Below, one piece after another: positions 45,866 to 54,790 of a stretch of DNA of 64,000 nt (the stretch's first letter is position 1; each line of letters starts with the position of its first letter). Location of the stretch: NCBI RefSeq assembly GCF_902859855.1, contig NZ_CADIKH010000015.1, forward strand, positions 123,918 through 187,917. The letters run 5' to 3'. The notes below the pieces were generated by a model. It was not told the origin of the DNA. It did not search any database and saw nothing but the letters and a program-made list of their open reading frames with translations. The translations under genes were made by a program, and so were the position numbers. The DNA is from Paraburkholderia humisilvae (GTDB lineage: Bacteria > Pseudomonadota > Gammaproteobacteria > Burkholderiales > Burkholderiaceae).

Positions 45866-47731
45866 ATGAAGCCGATCCGCTACACCATCGTCCCAAAGCA
45901 ACCCGCCGCTCATCTTTTCGAAATCACCGTCACGGTTGCCGACCCCGATCCCGACGGCCAGCGCTTCATGCTGCCGGTGTGGATTCCGGGCAGCTACATG
46001 GTGCGCGAGTTCGAACGCAACATCATTACGCTGCGCGCGTTCAACGACGCCGGCCGCAAGGTGCGTATCGACAAAACCGACAAACATACATGGCACGCCG
46101 CGCCGGTGAAGGGCGCGTTGACCTTGCGTTACGACGTGTACGCATGGGACATGTCGGTGCGGGCCGCGCATCTGGATGACAGCGTCGGGTTCTTCAACGG
46201 CACGAGCGTGTTTCTCGCAGCGCTTGGGCACGAGGAGGCGCAATGCGTGGTCGATATCCGCAAGCCCGATGGTCCGGCATACCGCGCGTGGCGCGTGGCG
46301 ACCGCGCTGCCGGAAGCGCGCGGAACGAAGCGCTATGGCTTCGGCGAATATCAGGCGCAAAACTATGACGAGCTGATCGACCATCCGGTCACGCTCGGCG
46401 AATTCGAGCTCGCGACCTTCAAAGCGCATGGCGTGCCGCACGATATCGTGATCGCGGGACGCGTCGTCGGGCTCGATATGCCGCGGCTCGCGGCGGACCT
46501 GAAACGCATCTGCGAAGCGCAGATCGCGCTGTTCGAGCCGAAATCGAAGAAGGCGCCGGTCGATCGCTATGTGTTCATGACGCAAGCGGTCAGCGATGGC
46601 TACGGCGGTCTCGAGCACCGCGCGTCGACCGCGCTGATCTGCAATCGCACCGATCTGCCGGTCGCGGGCCGCACGGAAATGACCGACAGCTACCGGACGT
46701 ACCTCGGCCTGTGCAGCCACGAGTACTTTCATACGTGGAACGTGAAGCGTATCAAGCCGGCCGCGTTCGCACCGTACGATCTGACGCGCGAGAACTACAC
46801 GACGCTGCTGTGGCTGTTCGAAGGCTTTACGTCGTACTACGACGACCTGATCCTCGTGCGCAGCGGTGTGATCAGCGAAGACGACTATCTGACGATGGTC
46901 GGCAAGACGATCGGCAGCGTGCTGCGCGGCAGCGGGCGGCTCAAGCAGAGCGTCGCCGAAAGCTCGTTCGACACATGGGTGAAGTATTACCGGCAGGACG
47001 AGAACGCAACGAATGCCATCGTCAGCTATTACACGAAGGGTTCGCTCGTCGCGCTCGCATTCGATCTGACGATTCGCGCGCAGACTGGACATCGCCGCTC
47101 GCTCGACGATGTGATGCGCGTGCTGTGGCAGCGCTACGGCCGCGATTTCTACCGCGGCAAGCCGGTGGGCGTCGAAGAGGCTGACGTGGAGGCTTTGTTT
47201 GCCGACGCGACGGGCGCTGATCTGGCGGACCTCTTTGCGAATGGCGTGCACGGCACGCGTGACTTGCCGCTCGCGGAATTGCTCGCGCCTGCGGGCATCG
47301 AGTTCGTGCCGGATGCCGGGACGAACGGCAAGCCGTCGCTCGGCGTGCGCCTGCGAGGCGGCGCGGAATGTGCGCTGGCCGTCGTGTACGACGGCGGCGC
47401 CGCGCAGAAGGCGGGGCTATCGGCCGGCGACGTGCTGGTCGCGCTCGACGGCCTGCGCGTAACTGCGTCGAATCTGGATGCGCTGCTCGCGCGTTATCTG
47501 CCGGGGGCGAAAGTCGAGGTGCATGCGTTCCGGCGCGACGAACTGCGCGTCGCGCAGCTCAAGCTGGATGAGCCCGAGGCGCTGCGCTACCGGCTTAAGG
47601 TGAAGGACGAGACGTCGGGAAAATCCGGGAAGGCGGGCAAGTCCGGCAAATCGGCGAAATTGGGTCACGGCGGCAGCCATGGCAGTTCGGACGCGTCGCG
47701 TGGCTGGCGCGCGCGCTGGCTCGGGATCTGA
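45866..47731 (+). CDS. M61 family metallopeptidase with PDZ domain
   Basis: A 621-residue protein. The N-terminal beta domain has the PVWIPGSYMVREFERNI stretch typical of M61 glycyl aminopeptidases; the zinc site is H285-E-Y-F-H289 in SHEYFHTWNVKRIKP, with the downstream Glu in LWLFEGFTSYYDDL. A PDZ domain occupies about 480-565. The C-terminal tail is unusual: a Lys/Gly/Ser-rich stretch (KSGKAGKSGKSAK). No signal peptide is visible, so location is uncertain. It lies 111 bases after the DsbC-like gene on the same strand. Confidence 0.92.
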   Translation: MKPIRYTIVPKQPAAHLFEITVTVADPDPDGQRFMLPVWIPGSYMVREFERNIITLRAFNDAGRKVRIDKTDKHTWHAAPVKGALTLRYDVYAWDMSVRAAHLDDSVGFFNGTSVFLAALGHEEAQCVVDIRKPDGPAYRAWRVATALPEARGTKRYGFGEYQAQNYDELIDHPVTLGEFELATFKAHGVPHDIVIAGRVVGLDMPRLAADLKRICEAQIALFEPKSKKAPVDRYVFMTQAVSDGYGGLEHRASTALICNRTDLPVAGRTEMTDSYRTYLGLCSHEYFHTWNVKRIKPAAFAPYDLTRENYTTLLWLFEGFTSYYDDLILVRSGVISEDDYLTMVGKTIGSVLRGSGRLKQSVAESSFDTWVKYYRQDENATNAIVSYYTKGSLVALAFDLTIRAQTGHRRSLDDVMRVLWQRYGRDFYRGKPVGVEEADVEALFADATGADLADLFANGVHGTRDLPLAELLAPAGIEFVPDAGTNGKPSLGVRLRGGAECALAVVYDGGAAQKAGLSAGDVLVALDGLRVTASNLDALLARYLPGAKVEVHAFRRDELRVAQLKLDEPEALRYRLKVKDETSGKSGKAGKSGKSAKLGHGGSHGSSDASRGWRARWLGI

Positions 47732-47821
47732 GCGATATTTTCCCGCGACGGCGGAGGCAGGCGAGGCGGGCGTGCCCGCTGTGGACGTGCAGTTGCAGCA
47801 TCCAACGCGCGTTTCCGGTGC

Positions 47822-47845
47822 GATTGTTCCGCTGTTGCAACAATC
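47822..47845. promoter_or_regulatory. Symmetrical element upstream of azoR
   Basis: GATTGTT (47822-47828) and AACAATC (47839-47845) are perfect inverted copies, and within the span TGTTGCAACA (47833-47842) is itself a perfect palindrome. It lies about 90 bases before the azoreductase start, where a redox- or quinone-responsive regulator could bind; this is a guess from position. Confidence 0.4.
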
Positions 47846-47936
47846 CTTCGCTGCGGCACTACTTTTTCAAGTGTCGATGAGAATTCAGAATGGCTCCACT
47901 CGCGCAACGCTGCGCCCCCTAAATGGAGTCAGACAG

Positions 47937-48551
47937 ATGACCACGATCCTGCAAATCAATTCCGCGGCCCGCTCGCAAGGTGCTCAATCCACGCTGCTGT
48001 CGAACGAACTTACCGAAAAACTGCAACAGTCGAAGCCGGGCGCGCGTGTTGTTGTGCGTGATCTGTATAGCGATGCGCTGCCGCACCTCGACGACAACAT
48101 CCTCGGCGCGTTCTTCACGCCGGCTGACCAGCGCACGTCCGCGCAACAAGCGATTGCCGCGCGCAGCGATGCGTTGATCGCCGAGCTGCAGGCCGCTGAC
48201 GTGATCGTAATCGGCGCGCCGCTGTACAACTTCGGCATCTCGACGCAACTGAAGACGTATTTCGACTTCATCGCACGCGCCGGCGTCACGTTCAAGTACG
48301 GCGCGACCGGTCCGGAAGGCCTCGTGAAGGGTAAGAAGGTGTATGTCGTATCGGCGCGCGGCGGCAAGTATCTGGGCACGCCGGGCGATTCGCAGACGCC
48401 TTATCTGACAACGTTCCTCGGCTTCCTCGGTATGACTGACGTGACGTTCATCTACGCGGAAGGCCTGAATATGGGTCCGGAGGCGGCGCAAGCGGCGTTG
48501 GCCGGTGCGCGTGATGCGATTGCCGCTGCTGCGCAAGCCGTTGCCGCCTGA
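47937..48551 (+). CDS. azoR: FMN-dependent NADH-azoreductase
   Basis: A 204-residue flavodoxin-fold reductase of the AzoR family. The N-terminal LQINSAARSQGAQSTLLS binds the FMN phosphate; PLYNFGISTQLKTYFDFIAR and the YVVSARGGKY stretch are conserved contacts with FMN. It reduces quinones and azo dyes using NADH. ATG 47937 is the natural start, with TGGAGTC about 8 bases upstream. A strong terminator follows at 48655-48686. Confidence 0.93.
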   Translation: MTTILQINSAARSQGAQSTLLSNELTEKLQQSKPGARVVVRDLYSDALPHLDDNILGAFFTPADQRTSAQQAIAARSDALIAELQAADVIVIGAPLYNFGISTQLKTYFDFIARAGVTFKYGATGPEGLVKGKKVYVVSARGGKYLGTPGDSQTPYLTTFLGFLGMTDVTFIYAEGLNMGPEAAQAALAGARDAIAAAAQAVAA

Positions 48552-48654
48552 CGAAAGGGCAGCAGAAAGCGCCCGCGTGACGGGTCAAGCGGGCGAAGCG
48601 TTGAACCGATGTTCATGATGTGACGCGACGCTATCCTCGTCGTCACCGAACGCG

Positions 48655-48686
48655 AACGCCGCGGAACACAATTCCGCGGCGTTTTC
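48655..48686 (+). terminator. Rho-independent terminator after azoR
   Basis: AACGCCGCGGAA (48655-48666) pairs perfectly with TTCCGCGGCGTT (48672-48683) over 12 bp with a five-base loop, followed by TTC. It lies between the convergent azoR and ung genes. Confidence 0.85.
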
Positions 48687-48737
48687 TATTGGAGAGCCTG
48701 AATGAGTGAGCGCCCGAATGGCGGGGTGTGCACGCCG

Positions 48738-49589
48738 TCAGGCGAGTACTTGTGCTTCGTCGGGCAGTCGCCAGTCGATCGGTTGACGGCCGTGCGCTTC
48801 GAGATACGCATTGGCCAGCGCAAAATGCCGGCAACCGAGAAATCCGCGATGCGCGGAAAGTGGCGACGGATGGGGCGCTTCCAGCACACAATGCGGCTTG
48901 CCGCCGAGCAGCGCGCGCTTCGCCTGGGCGTGCGCCCCCCATAGCATGAATACCAGCCCTTCGTGGCGTACCGCAAGCTCGTGAATCAGCGTGTCCGTGC
49001 ATTTTTCCCAGCCGCGCTTCGCGTGACTCGCAGCCTGATTGCGTTCGACGGTCAGCACCGTGTTCAGTAGCAGCACGCCCTGTTTTGCCCACGCATCGAG
49101 ACAGCCGTGGGCCGGCGATGGGTAGCCGAGGCTCGCGGTGATTTCCTTGAAGATATTGCGCAGCGACGGCGGCGGCCTTACCGCGGGCGGCACCGAGAAC
49201 GCGAGGCCATGCGCCTGCGGCGTGCCGCGATCTTCGCCGTGGTACGGATCCTGGCCGAGAATCACGATTTTCACGTCGTCGGGGCTGGTTAGACGCAATG
49301 CGCGGAATACATCGGCTGGGTAGACGGTTTTGCCGGCTGCCCGTTCGCCATCGACGAAACGACACAGCGACAGGTAGGCGTCGCTGTCGACAAACGGCCG
49401 CAGATGCGCGCGCCACGCGGACGGCAGCGCGTCGAACTGCGATTCGAGTGACGCAGGGGCGGCCGGCGCGGATGTCGTCGACGCAGTGGACGACGCAGCC
49501 GACGACGCGCCGGCATTCGACGCGGGTGTTTCGTCGCCAAATAGCGAGCCTTGCGACGAAGCAGAGCGGGAACGGTTAGCAGAGGTCAT
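48738..49589 (-). CDS. ung: Uracil-DNA glycosylase, family 1
   Basis: A 283-residue base-excision repair enzyme. The catalytic motif GQDPYHG contains D114; the DNA-intercalating motif HPSPLSAHRGF is near the C-terminus; LLLNTVLTVERNQAASH is also conserved. The first 45 residues (Ser/Ala-rich, with QGSLFGDE) are a disordered extension not needed for catalysis; QGSLF resembles a sliding-clamp-binding peptide. It removes uracil from DNA. It is downstream of the trp genes but separated by the CYTH gene. Confidence 0.96.
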   Translation of the reverse strand: MTSANRSRSASSQGSLFGDETPASNAGASSAASSTASTTSAPAAPASLESQFDALPSAWRAHLRPFVDSDAYLSLCRFVDGERAAGKTVYPADVFRALRLTSPDDVKIVILGQDPYHGEDRGTPQAHGLAFSVPPAVRPPPSLRNIFKEITASLGYPSPAHGCLDAWAKQGVLLLNTVLTVERNQAASHAKRGWEKCTDTLIHELAVRHEGLVFMLWGAHAQAKRALLGGKPHCVLEAPHPSPLSAHRGFLGCRHFALANAYLEAHGRQPIDWRLPDEAQVLA

Positions 49590-49706
49590 GGGCGCAGAGT
49601 GTCGCAGCTAATGCGGCGCGGCTCAAGACGTGTCCGGAAAATGGCTGTCGCGCGGGCAACGGCGATGAGCTAACGGCCTCGAGTGGATTCGGTCACTGGC
49701 GGAGGA

Positions 49707-50348
49707 CTACGCCGCGTCGGTCCCGCTTTCACGCAATTGATAGCCACGCTGCGCCTTGCTGATATCGTCCGGTACGAGGCCCGGCACGCTCGCCATCAGC
49801 TCGGACGCAAGCGCGTGCAGCACGGCCTCATCACCGCCTTTCAGTTCGAGTTCGACTTCGCAAATGGGTGCGCGGCGCGATGCGCGATCCCCCACCGCGA
49901 CGATCTCGCCGCGATCGATCGCCGCTTCGATAGCCGTGCCGTCCTTGACGACCGGCCACAGCGTGCGCGTGAAAGTCGTGCGAAACAATTCGATCAGCTG
50001 CGGCGCGGCGTCACGCAATGCCGCGGCCGCGTCGGGATCGTCGCAGATCTCGCGCAGCGCGTCGATTTCCAGCGCGGGTCCGGCGACCGGCATTTCCCAT
50101 TCGTGCCGGCTATGCATACCCGCTTGTGCATGGCCGACGGTCTTGAACGTCTGTAGCCAGCCATCCGGCGTGCGGCGCAGCCGCAGTGCGCTCTTCGAGC
50201 GGGCGAGTGTCAGCGCCGGCGTATCGAAATACAGATTGTCGAGTGCGATCGGTTTGCCGGGTTGGCCGGTGCGGGCGGTGAGCCATTGCGCGGCTGCCTC
50301 GGCCTGATCGGCCGGCAGTGCGAGCTTGATTTCGCGTTCGATGCCCAT
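49707..50348 (-). CDS. CYTH domain protein (triphosphate tunnel enzyme)
   Basis: A 213-residue protein with the CYTH signature ExExK at the very N-terminus (EREIK, residues 4-8), many Arg/Lys/Glu residues on alternating beta strands (ALRLRRTPDGWLQTFK) and the conserved CEVELELKGGD. These tunnel enzymes bind triphosphates and hydrolyse inorganic triphosphate or related compounds. No CHAD domain is attached. It lies directly downstream of trpC on the same strand. Confidence 0.9.
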   Translation of the reverse strand: MGIEREIKLALPADQAEAAAQWLTARTGQPGKPIALDNLYFDTPALTLARSKSALRLRRTPDGWLQTFKTVGHAQAGMHSRHEWEMPVAGPALEIDALREICDDPDAAAALRDAAPQLIELFRTTFTRTLWPVVKDGTAIEAAIDRGEIVAVGDRASRRAPICEVELELKGGDEAVLHALASELMASVPGLVPDDISKAQRGYQLRESGTDAA

Positions 50349-50413
50349 CGTGACTCCGTGCTCCAGTGGCTGCGCTGCCGCCAGCGTTATACAAACCGCC
50401 GGCGCGCAACGCG

Positions 50414-51199
50414 TCAGAAAAACATCCGCGCGAGTTCGACGCCCGGTTCTTCCGCCCGCATGAACGCCTCGCCGACGAGAAACGTATTGACGTCCAGCGC
50501 GCGCAGCCGCTCGACGTCGAGTCGCGACAGAATGCCGGATTCGGTGACGACGATCCGCTCGTCCGGAATCATCTCAAGCATGCCGATCGTCGTGTCGAGC
50601 GATGTTTCGAACGTGCGCAGATTGCGATTGTTGATGCCGATCAGCGGCGTTTTCAGCGTCAGCGCTTCGACGAGCTCGTTCTTGTCGTGCACTTCCACGA
50701 GCACCGCGAGGCCGAGCGAATGCGCGAACGCTTCGAGGTCCTGCATCTGCGATGTTTCGAGCGCGGCAGCGATCAGCAGGATTGCATCGGCGCCCATCGC
50801 ACGGGCTTCGACGATCTGATATGGATCGATGATGAAGTCCTTGCGCAGCACCGGCAAATCGCATGCGGCGCGCGCCTCTTCGAGATATGCGGCGCTGCCT
50901 TTGAAGAACTGCACGTCGGTGAGCACCGACAGACAGGCGGCGCCGTGCTGCGCATAGGATCGTGCAATTTCTGCGGGCACGAAATGCTCACGGATCACGC
51001 CTTTCGACGGACTCGCCTTTTTAACTTCGGCGATCACCGCGGGTTTGCTAGCCGCATGCTTCGCACGCAATGCGCCAACAAAATCGCGATGGTCGCGCGC
51101 CGACGCTTCGAGGCGCAAGGCTTCGAGCGGTGCGCTTTGCACCGCCGCACGCACTTCTGCGCGCTTGACGTCGATGATGCGTTCGAGAATATCGCTCAT
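50414..51199 (-). CDS. trpC: Indole-3-glycerol-phosphate synthase
   Basis: A 261-residue TIM-barrel enzyme. Signatures include VIAEVKKASPSKGVIRE, LSVLTDVQFFKGSAAYL, LRKDFIIDPYQI, IGINNRNLRTFE and VTESGILSRLDV, with the catalytic Lys and Glu residues. It is not fused to TrpF. It closes the carboxyphenylamino-deoxyribulose phosphate ring in tryptophan synthesis. ATG 51199 starts MSDILERIIDVKR. It is the last gene of trpEGDC. Confidence 0.97.
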   Translation of the reverse strand: MSDILERIIDVKRAEVRAAVQSAPLEALRLEASARDHRDFVGALRAKHAASKPAVIAEVKKASPSKGVIREHFVPAEIARSYAQHGAACLSVLTDVQFFKGSAAYLEEARAACDLPVLRKDFIIDPYQIVEARAMGADAILLIAAALETSQMQDLEAFAHSLGLAVLVEVHDKNELVEALTLKTPLIGINNRNLRTFETSLDTTIGMLEMIPDERIVVTESGILSRLDVERLRALDVNTFLVGEAFMRAEEPGVELARMFF

Positions 51200-51218
51200 G
51201 GCCGTTCCCATACCTGAA

Positions 51219-52247
51219 TCATGACTTGAACTGCTGGGTAAAGCGGACCAGCTCGTCAACCTTAGCCCGCGCGCGGCCGCTTGCGATGATTTCGCGCGCA
51301 AGGTCGATGCCGCTTGCGATCGACGACGACACGTTCGCCGCATACAACGCCGTCCCCGCATTGAGCACGACAATTTCCCGCGCGACGCCCGGCTTGTTGT
51401 CGAGCGCTTCGAGCAGCATCACTTTGGACGTGGCCGCATCGGCGACTCTAAGCGTGCGGTTCGACACCATTTGCATGCCGAAGTCCTCCGGATGGATTTC
51501 GTACTCGTGCACTTCGCCGCCACGCAGTTCGCCGACCAGCGTCGCGGCGCCGAGCGACACTTCATCCATGCCGTCCTTGCCGTACACGACCAGCACGTGC
51601 TTTGCGCCAAGCCGTTGCATCACGCGTACCTGGATGCCGACGAGGTCTGGATGAAACACGCCCTGCAACTGGTTCGGTGCACCCGCCGGGTTCGTCAGCG
51701 GGCCTAGGATGTTGAAAATCGTCCGCACGCCGAGTTCGCGGCGTACCGCCTGCACGTTCTTCATCGCCGGATGATGGTTCGGCGCGAACATGAAGCCCAT
51801 GCCGGTTTCGGCGATCGATTCCGCCACCTGCTCCGGTTGCAGCTCGATATTGACACCCAGCGCTTCGAGTACGTCCGCGCTGCCCGACTTGCTCGACACG
51901 CCACGATTGCCGTGTTTCGCGACCTTCGCGCCGGCGCCGGCGGCGACGAACATCGTCGCGGTCGAGATATTGAACGTGTGTGCGCCGTCGCCGCCGGTGC
52001 CGACGATATCGACGAAATTCGAGCTGTCCGGCACGTCGACCTGACGCGCGAACTCGCGCATCACAGTCGCCGCGGCGGCGATTTCCCCGATCGTTTCCTT
52101 CTTGACGCGCAAGCCGGTGAGGATCGCCGCCGTCTGCGCCGGCGATAGCTCGCCGCGCATGATGAGCCGCATCAGATGCAGCATTTCGTCGTGGAAGATC
52201 TCGCGGTGCTCGATCGTGCGCTGTAGCGCTTCGTGTGGCGTGATCAT
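51219..52247 (-). CDS. trpD: Anthranilate phosphoribosyltransferase
   Basis: A 342-residue enzyme. Conserved segments are the VDIVGTGGDGAHTFNIST phosphoribosyl-diphosphate loop, KHGNRGVSSKSGSADVLEAL and the metal-binding DEVSLGA near residue 225. It joins anthranilate with PRPP. It starts 24 bases after trpG and ends 19 bases before trpC. Confidence 0.97.
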   Translation of the reverse strand: MITPHEALQRTIEHREIFHDEMLHLMRLIMRGELSPAQTAAILTGLRVKKETIGEIAAAATVMREFARQVDVPDSSNFVDIVGTGGDGAHTFNISTATMFVAAGAGAKVAKHGNRGVSSKSGSADVLEALGVNIELQPEQVAESIAETGMGFMFAPNHHPAMKNVQAVRRELGVRTIFNILGPLTNPAGAPNQLQGVFHPDLVGIQVRVMQRLGAKHVLVVYGKDGMDEVSLGAATLVGELRGGEVHEYEIHPEDFGMQMVSNRTLRVADAATSKVMLLEALDNKPGVAREIVVLNAGTALYAANVSSSIASGIDLAREIIASGRARAKVDELVRFTQQFKS

Positions 52248-52271
52248 GTCGCCTCCCCTTGCGTTGTTGTT

Positions 52272-52865
52272 TTACGCGCCGTGCGGCGCGGCGGCGTGTT
52301 TCGACTGCTTGATGAAATTTTCGAGCAGTGCGTGGCCGTGTTCGGACAGGATCGATTCCGGATGGAACTGCACGCCTTCGACCGCCAGCGTCCTGTGGCG
52401 CACGCCCATGATTTCGCCATCGGGTGTCCACGCGGATACCTCGAGGCAGTCGGGCAGCGATTCGCGCTCGATCGCCAGCGAGTGATACCGCGTCACCGTG
52501 AAGTGCTTCGGCAGGTCGGCGAACACGCCTTTGCAGTCGGTTTCGATCTGGCTCACCTTGCCGTGCATGATCGTTTGCGCGCGCACGACGCGGCCGCCGA
52601 ACGCTTCGCCGATCGCCTGATGGCCGAGGCACACGCCGAAAATGGGAATCTTGCCGGAGAACGCGCGTAGCACGTCGAGCGTGATGCCCGCGTTCTGCGG
52701 ATTGCTCGGACCTGGCGACAGGCAGATGCGCTCGGGGTTCAGCGTCGCGATTTCGTCGGTCGTGATTTCGTCGTTGCGGTAGGTTCGCACGTCTTCGCCG
52801 AGTTCGCCGAAGTACTGGACCAGGTTATAGGTGAACGAGTCGTAGTTGTCGATCATCAGCAGCAT
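52272..52865 (-). CDS. trpG: Anthranilate synthase, glutamine amidotransferase subunit
   Basis: A 197-residue class I amidotransferase. The nucleophile is C79 in FGVCLGHQAIGEAFGG and the His-Glu pair is in GVQFHPES. It supplies ammonia from glutamine to TrpE and possibly also to PabB. The ATG at 52865 is 13 bases after the trpE stop, so the subunits are made together. Confidence 0.97.
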   Translation of the reverse strand: MLLMIDNYDSFTYNLVQYFGELGEDVRTYRNDEITTDEIATLNPERICLSPGPSNPQNAGITLDVLRAFSGKIPIFGVCLGHQAIGEAFGGRVVRAQTIMHGKVSQIETDCKGVFADLPKHFTVTRYHSLAIERESLPDCLEVSAWTPDGEIMGVRHRTLAVEGVQFHPESILSEHGHALLENFIKQSKHAAAPHGA

Positions 52866-52878
52866 GGTCTTTCTCCGG

Positions 52879-54375
52879 TCAGAAGTCGCTATCGAGGCCG
52901 TCTTGCACCTGTTCGGCGGCGCGCAGTACCGCGCGCGCCTTGTTCTCGGTCTCCTGCCATTCGGATTCGGGCACCGAGTCGGCGACCACGCCTGCGGCGG
53001 CCTGCGCATACAGATAGCCGTTGGCGATCACGCCGGTGCGAATCGCAATGGCGAGATCCATGTCACCGGTAAACGACAGGTAGCCGACTGCGCCGCCGTA
53101 TAAACCCCGTTTGACGGGCTCGAGCTCGTCGATCAGTTCCAGCGCGCGTACCTTCGGCGCGCCGGACAGCGTGCCGGCCGGAAACGTCGCGCGCAGCACG
53201 TCGAAATTCGTGATGCCGGGCTTCAGCTTGCCTTCGACCGAGCTCACGATGTGCTGCACGTGTGAGTACTTCTCGATCGCCATCTTGTCGGTGACCACCA
53301 CCGAGCCGATCTGCGCGATGCGGCCGACGTCGTTGCGCGCAAGGTCGATCAGCATCACGTGCTCGGCGATTTCCTTCGGGTCGTTCAGCAATTCGGTCGC
53401 AAGCTCGGTGTCGCGCTCGGGCGTGTTGCCACGCGGACGCGTGCCGGCGAGCGGGCGGATCGTGACCATTCGGTCGTCGCCGCGCTTTTCCTGACGCACC
53501 AGAATTTCCGGCGATGCGCCGACCACGTGAAAGTCGCCGAAGTTGTAGTAATACATATACGGCGAAGGGTTCAGCGAACGCAGCGCGCGATAGAGCGAAA
53601 GGGGATTGTCGCGATAGGGTTTGGTCAGACGCTGGCCGACCTGCACCTGCATCAACTCGCCGGCGGCGATGTATTCCTTCGCTTTGCGGACGGCGGCGAG
53701 ATAGTCGTCCTTCTTGAACTCGCGATAGATTTCGGTGCGAACGCTGGCGGACGTCACCGGCGGCTGCACCGACACGCGCAGGCGCTGGCGCAGTTCACGC
53801 AGTCGCTGTTTGCCGCGCGTATACGCTTCGGGCGCGCTCGGGTCGACGTAGACGACGAGGTACAGCTTGCCCGCGAGGTTATCGATAACCGCGACTTCTT
53901 CGGTCAGCAGCAACTGGATATCCGGCAAGTTCAGATCGTCCGGCGGCGCCGTGTGCGCGAGCTTCTTTTCCATGTAGCGCACTGCGTCGTAGCCGAAGTA
54001 GCCGGCCAGACCGCCCGTGAAGCGCGGCAAGCCCGGGCGTTGCGCGACCTTGAAGCGTTTCTGGAACTGCTGGATGAAATCGAGTGGATCGCCTTCGTGC
54101 GTTTCGACGACCTTGCCGTCCTTGACGATCTCCGACACGCCGCCGCTGCGCGTGCGCACCAGCGTGCGCGCGGGCAGGCCGATGAACGAGTAGCGCCCGA
54201 AGCGTTCGCCGCCCACCACCGATTCGAGCAGGAATGAGTTCGCGCCGTTGCGCTCCGATTGCGCGAGCTTCAGATAAAGCGAGAGCGGCGTTTCAAGATC
54301 CGCGAGCGCTTCGGCGATTAGCGGAATGCGGTTGTAGCCCTCGTTCGCGAGAGACTGGAATTCGAGTTCGGTCAT
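52879..54375 (-). CDS. trpE: Anthranilate synthase component I
   Basis: A 498-residue chorismate-using enzyme. The N-terminal LLES motif (residues 49-52) that binds tryptophan for feedback inhibition is present; the catalytic domain carries IRPLAGTRPRG and FPAGTLSGAPKVRALE. It converts chorismate to anthranilate with ammonia from TrpG. ATG 54375 is preferred to an upstream in-frame start at 54420. It is the first gene of trpEGDC; no typical tryptophan-rich leader peptide was found in the 415 bases upstream. Confidence 0.97.
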   Translation of the reverse strand: MTELEFQSLANEGYNRIPLIAEALADLETPLSLYLKLAQSERNGANSFLLESVVGGERFGRYSFIGLPARTLVRTRSGGVSEIVKDGKVVETHEGDPLDFIQQFQKRFKVAQRPGLPRFTGGLAGYFGYDAVRYMEKKLAHTAPPDDLNLPDIQLLLTEEVAVIDNLAGKLYLVVYVDPSAPEAYTRGKQRLRELRQRLRVSVQPPVTSASVRTEIYREFKKDDYLAAVRKAKEYIAAGELMQVQVGQRLTKPYRDNPLSLYRALRSLNPSPYMYYYNFGDFHVVGASPEILVRQEKRGDDRMVTIRPLAGTRPRGNTPERDTELATELLNDPKEIAEHVMLIDLARNDVGRIAQIGSVVVTDKMAIEKYSHVQHIVSSVEGKLKPGITNFDVLRATFPAGTLSGAPKVRALELIDELEPVKRGLYGGAVGYLSFTGDMDLAIAIRTGVIANGYLYAQAAAGVVADSVPESEWQETENKARAVLRAAEQVQDGLDSDF

Positions 54376-54790
54376 GTTCCGATCCTGTTCGTACGTCCGG
54401 CCGCGGCGGGCGTCGGACAAAGCGGGGCGTTGCGCGGCCGGTCAGGGCTCGACGTGTGTACCGTTGAATGTGACCGGCGCGCGCTTTCCCGACAATGCGT
54501 ATTTGCCTTCAGCGTGGACCGCGAATGTACATCAGGTACATGACGGCCAGCGTCCAGCAACGCAACTGAAAAGCCAGTTAATAGCCACGAGACAGCCAGG
54601 AACCAGCTAGAAAGCGGGAAAGCGCGTGGTGCGCAACGAACTAAAAACGGTGCTGAAGACGTGCTTCAGCCTACCTCGGAGAGAGGTTAGTGCGACCAGC
54701 GACGCCAGGGCCATGCTCCCCGGTCGATGCTGCTCAGACTCCGTTTTTTGTTCAGAAACATGAGGAAGGATTGTCAGGTCAGTGAGGATT
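54376..54790. other. Region upstream of trpE
   Basis: A 415-base gap between gph and trpE on the minus strand, without a supported gene. It holds a hairpin followed by T residues in the gph direction (54643-54670), an inverted repeat ATGTAC-5-GTACAT at 54525-54541, and three AGCCA blocks at 11-base spacing (54572, 54583, 54594). A short minus-strand frame ending near 54607 starts inside gph and looks non-coding. Confidence 0.5.
54643..54670 (-). terminator. Probable rho-independent terminator of rpe-gph
   Basis: On the minus strand GCTGAAG (54670-54664) pairs with CTTCAGC (54658-54652) around CACGT, and after ACCG comes a run of five T (54647-54643). The stem is modest and the T run starts four bases late, so strength is uncertain. 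The position, about 120 bases after gph, fits. Confidence 0.5.
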
